Below, piece by piece: positions 1-4,657 of a DNA stretch of 5,023 nt. The notes below the pieces were generated by a model. The model was given only the letters and a program-made list of their open reading frames with translations. It ran no database searches and was not told the DNA's origin. Each line of letters begins with the position of its first letter. Position 1 is the first letter of the stretch. Origin of the DNA: CAYVBN01 sp964538565 (lineage in GTDB: Bacteria > Pseudomonadota > Alphaproteobacteria > Rhizobiales > Xanthobacteraceae); assembly GCA_964538565.1 (NCBI GenBank), contig CAZIGW010000074.1, positions 1-5,023 of the forward strand, read 5' to 3'. The translations under genes were made by a program, and so were the position numbers.

Positions 1-1
1 C

Positions 2-439
2 GCGCCGCTGCGCCCGGAGCCGCGCGACGCGCCCACGGCCCTGCCGGCCAATCCGCTGCCGGAGAAGATCGATCTTGCCCGGGCGTTGAAGCTGAGCCTG
101 CCGATCGGGGAAGACGCCGGACCATGGTGGCGGCAGGCGCAGCCCAACGGGGAGACCGGGCCCCCGGTCTTCTCGGTGGCGCGCGGACGCGCGGTGGTGC
201 TCGCGTTCGAGAACCGGACCGAAACGTCGCGGTCGGTCCATGTTCACGGCCATCATTTTCGCCTGCTCGATCGGCTCGACGACGGCTGGAAACCATTCTG
301 GCTCGACACGCTCGTGCTTCCGGCGCATCAGCTCTGGCGCATCGCCTTCGTGGCGGACAATCCGGGCAAGTGGATGCTCAACTGCCAGCCGCTGGCGCCC
401 GGGGCACCCGGATCGGCGGCCTGGTTCGCCGTGACCTGA
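2..439 (+). CDS. Multicopper-oxidase-fold protein, C-terminal part (5' end outside window), copper sites degenerate
   Basis: The frame is open from the window edge to a TGA at 437-439, giving 145 residues of a protein whose start lies upstream. The fold is recognisable as the last cupredoxin domain of a multicopper oxidase. A 'VHVHGHHF' segment (residues 79-86 of the fragment) corresponds to the family motif HPxHLHGHxF. A 'FVADNPGKWMLNC' segment (about 116-128) corresponds to the stretch leading into HCHxxxHxxxxM. The ligand positions are largely replaced. The first His of motif 3 is Arg77. In motif 4 the pattern reads N127-C128-Q129, then P133 and S138, where His, Cys, His, His and Met are expected. 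Only His80, His82 and Cys128 remain. By family knowledge this removes the type 1 site and breaks the trinuclear centre, so oxidase activity is unlikely. A structural role like that of E. coli FtsP/SufI, which also lacks copper, is an inference. These proteins are usually periplasmic, but the signal peptide is not in view. It is convergent with nnrE/D, 58 bp away. Confidence 0.82.
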   Translation, partial: APLRPEPRDAPTALPANPLPEKIDLARALKLSLPIGEDAGPWWRQAQPNGETGPPVFSVARGRAVVLAFENRTETSRSVHVHGHHFRLLDRLDDGWKPFWLDTLVLPAHQLWRIAFVADNPGKWMLNCQPLAPGAPGSAAWFAVT

Positions 440-497
440 CGCGCCGGCGTCGCAGCCACACGCAAGACCGGCCAGCGCCATGCGGCGCCCGCGCCGT

Positions 498-2006
498 TCA
501 GGCGCCGCCGACCCCCGACATGCCCAGAAGGCGCGCATAGACCCGGGGAAGCACGTCCGGGAGGTCTTCGGAAATGAGTCCCGGCCCGATCTCGGCGGCG
601 CATTCGCCGTGGACCCAGACGGCGGCGGCGGCGGCCTCCCAGGCCGGCATTCCCTGCGCGAGGAGGCCGGCGACGAAGCCCGAGAGGACGTCCCCCGCCC
701 CCGCGGTCGCAAGCCACGCAGGCGCATTTTCGGCGATGGCGGCGCGCCCGTCGGGTGCGGCGACGACCGTGTCCGCCCCCTTCAGCAGGACGAACGCCCC
801 GGACTCTTTCGCGGCCGCCCGCGCGCGATCGAGCTTCGATCCGGCATGCAGGATCTCCGGCATATGCCGGAACAGCCGGCTGAATTCGCCTTCGTGCGGC
901 GTCAGCACCGCGGCCCGGCCGCGCAGCGCCGCGACGGCGGAAAAGAGCTGCGCCGGCGCGTCCGCGAAGCTCGTCAGCGCGTCGGCGTCGAGCACCACCG
1001 CGCGCTCGCCGGCAAGTGCTGCGGCCACCAGGCCTCGCATCGCTTCGCCGACGCCGCCGCCCGGGCCGAGCACGACGGCATTGAATCGCGGGTCGGCGAG
1101 AAACTCCGTGAGTTCCTGCGCGCCGTCGACTGGGCGCACCATGACGGCGAGATTGGCCGCCGCCTGCACCGCCAGCGCGCCACGCGGCGTCGCCAGCGTC
1201 ACGAGTCCGGCGCCGGCCCGCAACGCGGCGCGCGCGGCGAGCCGCGCCGCGCCCGTCGTCGAGATGCCGCCCGAGAGCACGACCGCATGCCCGCGCGTGT
1301 ACTTGTGGCCGTCGAGCCGGGGGCGCGGAAAGCAGCGCATCCACAGCTCGGGCCGATTGACGAACGTGCGCGGGGCGATCTCGTCGAGCACGTCCGGCTT
1401 GATGCCGATGTCGGCGATCCGCACGCGCCCGCAATGCAGGCGGCCGGGCAGCAGCAGGTGTCCGGGCTTGCGGCGAAAGAAGGTGACGGTGTCGCCGGCA
1501 TTGACCGCGACGCCCATCACGGCGCCGCTTGTGCCGTTGATTCCGCTCGGCAGATCGACGGCGATGACCGGAACGCCGGCCCGGTTCATGGCCTCGATCA
1601 TCTCGCGCGCGACGCCCTCGACCGGCCGGTCGAGGCCGGCGCCGAACAGCGCATCGACGATGACATCGGCGCCGCCAAGACCGGCCGCCGTCGCCGCCTG
1701 CACCGCGCCCGGCCAGCGCGAGGCCGCCTCGGCCGCATCGCCCTTGAGCCTTTCGCGCGACCCCAGGAGCAGGACGGTCGTGCGATAGCCGCGGTCCGCG
1801 AGGATCCGGGCTGCCACGAACCCGTCGCCGCCGTTGTTGCCGGGACCGGCGACGACCACGACCCGGGCGCCGAGGGCGTGGCGCGTCGCCACGGCGTCGG
1901 CCACCGCGCGGCCGGCGTTTTCCATCAGGACTCGCCCCGGAACGCCGCTCGCGATGGTGCGACGATCCGCTTCCGCCATTTCCGAGGTCGTGAGCAGTTC
2001 CAGCAT
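498..2006 (-). CDS. nnrE-nnrD fusion: Bifunctional ADP-dependent NAD(P)H-hydrate dehydratase / NAD(P)H-hydrate epimerase
   Basis: This repairs damaged nicotinamide cofactors. The N-terminal epimerase domain (YjeF_N, about residues 1-215) interconverts R- and S-NAD(P)HX. The C-terminal ribokinase-like domain (about 225-495) dehydrates S-NAD(P)HX back to NAD(P)H using ADP. Visible epimerase signatures are MENAG (28-32), PGNNGGDGF (55-63) and DLPSGINGTSG (151-161). Visible dehydratase signatures are GHKYTRGH (233-240), VLDADALT (338-345), LTPHEGEFSRLF (368-379), KGADTVV (409-415) and the anion-hole/catalytic-loop motif GAGDVLSG (436-443). The length of 502 aa is normal for the two-domain fusion. 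I chose the ATG at 2004-2006 because family members begin 'MLELLTT.EMAEADR'. A TTG at 2040-2042 would add 12 residues that match nothing I know. Neither start has a good Shine-Dalgarno sequence. The gene is divergent from glnB and is probably cytosolic. No key residue appears lost. Confidence 0.95.
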   Translation of the reverse strand: MLELLTTSEMAEADRRTIASGVPGRVLMENAGRAVADAVATRHALGARVVVVAGPGNNGGDGFVAARILADRGYRTTVLLLGSRERLKGDAAEAASRWPGAVQAATAAGLGGADVIVDALFGAGLDRPVEGVAREMIEAMNRAGVPVIAVDLPSGINGTSGAVMGVAVNAGDTVTFFRRKPGHLLLPGRLHCGRVRIADIGIKPDVLDEIAPRTFVNRPELWMRCFPRPRLDGHKYTRGHAVVLSGGISTTGAARLAARAALRAGAGLVTLATPRGALAVQAAANLAVMVRPVDGAQELTEFLADPRFNAVVLGPGGGVGEAMRGLVAAALAGERAVVLDADALTSFADAPAQLFSAVAALRGRAAVLTPHEGEFSRLFRHMPEILHAGSKLDRARAAAKESGAFVLLKGADTVVAAPDGRAAIAENAPAWLATAGAGDVLSGFVAGLLAQGMPAWEAAAAAVWVHGECAAEIGPGLISEDLPDVLPRVYARLLGMSGVGGA

Positions 2007-2205
2007 CGGATCGACAGTATCGGCGGTGATGACGGGCGACAACGCGTCGACTGGCGGCAGTCCGATCTCCGTTTGGGCAGAACTGGGCCTAAGTATTGAG
2101 CAAATTGCCTACTTTCTAATCAGACGATTGCCGCCAGCTTGCGCAGCGCTCCCGATCTGCAGCAGTAAAGCGCTGATATTTCGCGATTTACCCGGACCGC
2201 GCGGG

Positions 2206-2222
2206 TTGGCACGGACCCTGCT
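2206..2222 (+). promoter_or_regulatory. Sigma-54 (RpoN) -24/-12 promoter of glnB-glnA
   Basis: The sequence TTGGCACGGACCCTGCT matches the sigma-54 consensus YTGGCACG-N4-TTGCW with a single mismatch, the C at 2218. The invariant GG (2208-2209) and GC (2220-2221) are spaced exactly as required. The predicted start of transcription is near 2232, which leaves a leader of about 50 nt before the glnB ATG. A sigma-54 promoter needs an AAA+ activator. NtrC is the expected one for glnB-glnA in alphaproteobacteria (family knowledge). Low fixed nitrogen would then raise PII and glutamine synthetase. Confidence 0.88.
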
Positions 2223-2236
2223 AACGGAAGCGCGGT

Positions 2237-2264
2237 CCATCCGGGACGGCAATGTCCGGGATGG
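2237..2264 (+). other. Hairpin in the predicted glnB leader, also a near-perfect direct repeat
   Basis: The arms CCATCCGGGAC (2237-2247) and GTCCGGGATGG (2254-2264) pair at 10 of 11 positions around a 6-nt loop, GGCAAT. The same DNA also contains a direct repeat, TCCGGGACGGC (2240-2250) and TCCGGGATGGC (2255-2265), with 10 of 11 bases identical. The hairpin would begin about 5 nt after the predicted sigma-54 start and end 2 nt before the AGGAG ribosome binding site. It could stabilise the message, affect ribosome access, or be a protein-binding dyad. The sequence does not decide between these. Confidence 0.6.
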
Positions 2265-2266
2265 CC

Positions 2267-2271
2267 AGGAG
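2267..2271 (+). promoter_or_regulatory. Ribosome binding site of glnB
   Basis: AGGAG lies 10 nt before the ATG at 2282. It supports that start over the out-of-frame ATG at 2272, which is almost on top of the site. Confidence 0.75.
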
Positions 2272-2281
2272 ATGAGACGCG

Positions 2282-2620
2282 ATGAAGAAAATCGAGGCGA
2301 TCATCAAGCCGTTCAAGCTCGACGAGGTGAAGGAGGCGCTGCAAGAGGTTGGTCTGCAAGGTATTACGGTGACCGAAGCCAAGGGGTTCGGGCGCCAGAA
2401 GGGCCACACTGAACTCTACAGGGGCGCGGAGTACGTGGTCGACTTTCTCCCCAAGGTGAAGATCGAGATTGTTCTCGCCGATGATATGGTCGAAAAGGCC
2501 GTCGAGGCGATCCGACGCGCCGCCCAGACGGGGCGGATCGGCGATGGCAAGATCTTCGTCTCCAGCATTGAGGAAGCCATCCGGATCCGGACGGGGGAAT
2601 CCGGATTGGATGCCATCTGA
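2282..2620 (+). CDS. glnB: Nitrogen regulatory protein PII
   Basis: This is a trimeric cytosolic signal protein that senses 2-oxoglutarate and ADP/ATP. It controls the GlnE adenylyltransferase and the NtrB/NtrC system. The 112-residue length is exactly that of the family. Signatures are the N-terminus MKKIEAIIKPFKL, Gln39 for ligand binding, the T-loop (about 37-55) with the uridylylation target Tyr51 in GAEYVVDF, Lys58, the B-loop TGRIGDGK (83-90), and the C-loop arginines R101 and R103. All key residues are present, so regulation by GlnD-type uridylylation is expected. Direct linkage to glnA on the same strand, rather than to amtB, favours the name glnB over glnK. The gene sits behind a sigma-54 promoter and probably shares a transcript with glnA, which starts 63 bp after its stop. 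Confidence 0.97.
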   Translation: MKKIEAIIKPFKLDEVKEALQEVGLQGITVTEAKGFGRQKGHTELYRGAEYVVDFLPKVKIEIVLADDMVEKAVEAIRRAAQTGRIGDGKIFVSSIEEAIRIRTGESGLDAI

Positions 2621-2683
2621 GACGGCGGCTCCCGCCCATCCGCCAAAGCAAGAATTCCGGATTCGAGAAAGGGTAAGCATTCC

Positions 2684-4093
2684 ATGACGACCGCCAAAGA
2701 TGTCCTGAAGATGATCAAGGACAACGACGTCAAGTACGCCGACTTCCGATTTACGGACCCGCGCGGCAAGTGGCAGCACGTCACTTTCGACATTTCCATG
2801 ATCGAAGAAGAGACCTTCTCCGAAGGTGTCATGTTCGACGGCTCCTCGATCGCGGGCTGGAAGGCGATCAACGAGTCCGACATGACTCTGATGCCGGATC
2901 CGGCGAGCGCCACCATCGATCCGTTCTTTGCCGAGACGACGATCGTCCTCGTCTGCGACGTGCTCGAGCCGACGACCGGCGAGCCCTATAACCGCGATCC
3001 GCGCGGGATCGCCAAGCGGGCCGAGGCGATGGTCCGCTCGCTCGGCGTCGGCGACACGGTGTTCTTCGGTCCCGAGGCGGAATTCTTCGTGTTCGACGAC
3101 GTGAAGTACCGGGCCGACCCCTACAACACCGGCTTCAAGCTCGACCAGGTCGAACTGCCGATCAACGGCGACACGGATTACGAGGGCGGCAATCTCGGCC
3201 ACCGCATCCGCACCAAGATGGGCTACTTCCCGGTCCCGCCGCAGGACTCGGTGCAGGACATGCGCTCGGAGATGCTCGCCGCCATGGCGAAGATGGGCGT
3301 CAAGGTCGAGAAGCACCACCACGAGGTGGCCTCGGCCCAGCACGAGCTCGGCATGAAGTTCTCGCCGATGGTGACGATGGCCGACCAGATGCAGATCTAC
3401 AAATACTGCATCCAAATGGTCGCCAACATCTACGGCAAGACGGCCACCTTCATGCCAAAGCCGGTCTACGGCGACAACGGCTCGGGCATGCACTGCCACC
3501 AGTCGATCTGGAAGGACGGCAAGCCCGTGTTCGCCGGCAACAAATATTCGGACCTGTCCGAGATCTGCCTCTCCTACATCGCCGGCATCATCAAGCACGC
3601 CAAGGCGATCAATGCCTTCACCAACCCGAGCACCAACTCCTACAAGCGGCTGGTTCCCGGCTTCGAGGCGCCGGTGCTGCTCGCCTATTCGGCGCGCAAC
3701 CGCTCGGCCTCCTGCCGCATTCCCTACACGACCAATCCGAAGGCCAAGCGCGTCGAAGTCCGCTTCCCCGATCCGCTCGCCAATCCGTATCTCGCCTTCG
3801 CGGCGATGCTCATGGCGGGTCTCGACGGCGTGAAGAACAAGCTCGATCCCGGCCCGGCGATCGACAAGGACCTCTACGACCTGCCGCCGGCGGAGCTCAA
3901 GCAGATCCCGACCGTGTGCGGCAGCCTGCGTGAAGCGCTCGCCTCGCTCGATGCCGACCGCGCCTTCCTCAAGGCCGGCGGCGTGTTCGACGACGACTTC
4001 ATCGACGCCTACATCGATCTCAAGATGACCGAGGTGATCCGCTTCGAGCACACCCCGCATCCGGTCGAGTTCGAAATGTATTACTCCGCGTAG
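2684..4093 (+). CDS. glnA: Glutamine synthetase, type I (adenylylation-regulated)
   Basis: This enzyme condenses glutamate and ammonia with ATP to give glutamine, the entry step of nitrogen assimilation. It acts as a cytosolic dodecamer. The 469-aa length is normal for the GSI-beta class. The N-terminal beta-grasp domain carries MFDGSSIAGW (50-59). Metal and substrate residues are visible: E131 and E133 (GPEAEFF), E214 and E221, H270 (NGSGMHCHQS, 265-274), the flap glutamate E328 (PGFEAPV), R340 and R345 (NRSASCRIP), and E358 (RVEVRFPDP). The adenylylation site is Y398 in KDLYDLPP, at nucleotides 3875-3877, so GlnE control under PII is expected. The start follows the family N-terminus 'MTTAKDVLKMI', with a modest AAAGGG at 2668-2673 ten bases before the ATG. 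It lies downstream of glnB with no terminator between, and is followed by an intrinsic terminator. Nothing is missing or broken. Confidence 0.98.
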   Translation: MTTAKDVLKMIKDNDVKYADFRFTDPRGKWQHVTFDISMIEEETFSEGVMFDGSSIAGWKAINESDMTLMPDPASATIDPFFAETTIVLVCDVLEPTTGEPYNRDPRGIAKRAEAMVRSLGVGDTVFFGPEAEFFVFDDVKYRADPYNTGFKLDQVELPINGDTDYEGGNLGHRIRTKMGYFPVPPQDSVQDMRSEMLAAMAKMGVKVEKHHHEVASAQHELGMKFSPMVTMADQMQIYKYCIQMVANIYGKTATFMPKPVYGDNGSGMHCHQSIWKDGKPVFAGNKYSDLSEICLSYIAGIIKHAKAINAFTNPSTNSYKRLVPGFEAPVLLAYSARNRSASCRIPYTTNPKAKRVEVRFPDPLANPYLAFAAMLMAGLDGVKNKLDPGPAIDKDLYDLPPAELKQIPTVCGSLREALASLDADRAFLKAGGVFDDDFIDAYIDLKMTEVIRFEHTPHPVEFEMYYSA

Positions 4094-4114
4094 CCAACAG
4101 GGACTTCCTCCCAA

Positions 4115-4131
4115 GATCGCCAAAAGCGATC
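4115..4131 (+). other. Short perfect hairpin downstream of glnA
   Basis: GATCGC (4115-4120) and GCGATC (4126-4131) form a perfect 6-bp stem with the loop CAAAA. It lies 22 nt after the glnA stop and 6 nt before the terminator stem. It has no T-run of its own, so it is more likely a 3' mRNA stabilising structure, or chance, than a terminator. Confidence 0.5.
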
Positions 4132-4137
4132 GACTTC

Positions 4138-4167
4138 AAGGGCGCTCCTCGCGGGCGCCCTTTTTTT
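4138..4167 (+). terminator. Rho-independent terminator of glnB-glnA
   Basis: AAGGGCGC (4138-4145) pairs with GCGCCCTT (4155-4162). The stem can add a wobble and one C-G pair, leaving a 5-nt loop. The run of seven T at 4161-4167 follows directly. This is a classic intrinsic terminator about 45 nt after the glnA stop. On the opposite strand only two T follow the stem, so it is probably one-directional. Confidence 0.93.
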
Positions 4168-4185
4168 GTGCGGCGTTCGGCGTCG

Positions 4186-4428
4186 TCAGAGAATGACGGA
4201 GAGCAACGCCAGCATTGCACCCGCCGCCGTCACGGCGAGCAGCCAACGCAGGTACGTCACCGAACGCGGCACGAACGCACCGCGCGCGCGTTGCGCACGG
4301 ATGACGGCGGCTTCGAATTCGGCCGAGGACGAATAGGGGCAGGCGAGCGCGCCGCGTGCGCGTTCGAGGCACTCTTCCAGGGCGCCGATTTCCGCGCCGA
4401 ACCGGTCCCCACTCCGGATACGCAGCAT
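4186..4428 (-). CDS. Small tail-anchored membrane protein of unknown function
   Basis: I do not recognise this 80-residue protein. The first 55 residues are mostly charged and probably helical (EECLERARGALACPY at 18-32, then SAEFEAAVIRAQRARGAF), with Cys20 and Cys30. Residues 62-80 (WLLAVTAAGAMLALLSVIL) form one hydrophobic segment that ends the protein. R55 and R61 just before it suggest the N-terminus stays in the cytoplasm. The start is the ATG at 4426-4428. There is no strong ribosome binding site upstream, so translation could be weak or the start misplaced. The gene is convergent with glnA, whose terminator lies between them, and it follows a 9-bp dyad at 4442-4471. The absence of a better ORF on either strand and the clean membrane segment support it, but coding status rests on that alone. 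Confidence 0.6.
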   Translation of the reverse strand: MLRIRSGDRFGAEIGALEECLERARGALACPYSSSAEFEAAVIRAQRARGAFVPRSVTYLRWLLAVTAAGAMLALLSVIL

Positions 4429-4441
4429 GTCACGATGCTAG

Positions 4442-4471
4442 GCCCGCAAAGTAAACGACTCGTTTGCGGGC
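4442..4471. repeat. Perfect 9-bp inverted repeat upstream of the small membrane protein gene
   Basis: GCCCGCAAA (4442-4450) and TTTGCGGGC (4463-4471) are perfect inverted copies separated by 12 bp. The spacer holds a second nested dyad, AAACG-ACT-CGTTT, that can pair instead. The element begins 13 bp upstream of the ATG at 4428 on the minus strand. It may be an operator or a leader hairpin for that gene. No T-run adjoins it on either strand, so it is not a standard terminator. Confidence 0.55.
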
Positions 4472-4536
4472 ACGTGACGGCGACGCGTCGAAAAGGCTCC
4501 TGCACGAATTCGGCCACGAAATGGGGGCGCCGAACG

Positions 4537-4600
4537 AGGTCAGACCGGGCAGGTCCGAAGCGGGATGACTTCTTCTTCGAATGACATCCCGCTCTGACCT
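4537..4600. repeat. Nested palindrome, first module of a composite intergenic repeat
   Basis: The inner stem GCGGGATG (4560-4567) pairs with CATCCCGC (4585-4592) over a 17-nt loop containing CTTCTTCTTCG. The outer stem AGGTCAGA (4537-4544) pairs with TCTGACCT (4593-4600) and leaves 15 unpaired bases on the left side only. From memory, this 'GCGGGATGA..TTCTTCTTCGAA..CATCCCGC' core followed by 'TTTGAGCATGATC' recurs in Rhizobiales genomes as an intergenic mosaic element. That is recall, not a search. It carries no coding sequence. Confidence 0.6.
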
Positions 4601-4609
4601 TTTGATTTG

Positions 4610-4656
4610 AGCATGATCCTGGCCGAAAGCCGGTACCTGCTTTTCGGGGTCATGCT
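4610..4656. repeat. REP-like palindrome (AGCATGA ... TCATGCT), second module of the composite repeat
   Basis: AGCATGA (4610-4616) pairs with TCATGCT (4650-4656), continuing inward with wobble pairs. An internal CCGAAAGC (4623-4630) can pair with GCTTTTCGG (4639-4647) with one bulged T, around GGTACC. I recognise the motif 'GAGCATGATC..CCGAAAA.CCGGTACC..CTTTTCGG..TCATGCT' as a dispersed extragenic palindrome of Rhizobiales, of the REP/RIME kind. The recognition is from memory. It ends one base before the TAG (minus strand) of the GGDEF gene, so it would form the 3' end structure of that message. Confidence 0.7.
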
Positions 4657-4657
4657 T

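Larger units (their letters stand above)
2007..2281. promoter_or_regulatory. Divergent nnrE/D - glnB intergenic control region
   Basis: This 275-bp gap lies between two divergent genes and carries the control signals for both. It includes an AT-richer patch at about 2085-2125, an inverted repeat CAGCGCT/AGCGCTG (2144-2150 and 2169-2175), the dyad ACCCG/CGGGT (2190-2194 and 2202-2206), a sigma-54 promoter (2206-2222), and a leader hairpin (2237-2264). I could not find a convincing sigma-70 promoter for either direction, nor a clear NtrC site of the GCAC-N-GTGC type. A promoter for nnrE/D must lie here unless the gene is read from further away. Functional assignment beyond the sigma-54 site is inference. 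Confidence 0.6.

Noticed and set aside
440..497. Search for a terminator between the convergent multicopper-like gene and nnrE/D.
   Set aside because: The 58-bp gap has GC-rich short dyads but no T-run on either strand, so no intrinsic terminator can be supported.
574..1788. A second plus-strand frame (404 codons) over nnrE/D, rich in Ala, Ser, Pro and Arg.
   Set aside because: Low-complexity composition typical of an out-of-frame reading in GC-rich DNA, with no start signal and no known domain.
480..2099. A 539-codon plus-strand open frame over nnrE/D.
   Set aside because: It is a shadow of a gene with clear NnrE and NnrD motifs on the other strand. Its translation is Arg/Ala/Gly/Asp-rich with no domain.
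2085..2130. Possible sigma-70 promoters in the AT-richer patch (for example TTGAGC at 2096 and TCTAAT at 2115).
   Set aside because: Spacing is 13 bp, too short, and other hexamer pairs match poorly in either direction.
2120..4123. A 667-codon open frame antisense to the whole of glnB-glnA.
   Set aside because: The plus strand carries every family residue of PII and glutamine synthetase. The antisense frame is rich in His, Arg, Val, Asp and Leu, as expected from the reverse of GC-rich codons, has no recognisable domain, and would read through the glnA terminator stem region and the sigma-54 leader.
4481..4490. Perfect 10-bp palindrome CGACGCGTCG.
   Set aside because: It is GC-rich with no loop, such palindromes are common in DNA of this composition, and nothing ties it to a gene signal.
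4537..4603. The nested palindrome followed by TTTT read as a plus-strand terminator.
   Set aside because: No plus-strand gene precedes it, the T-run is only four bases, and the structure fits a dispersed intergenic repeat better.
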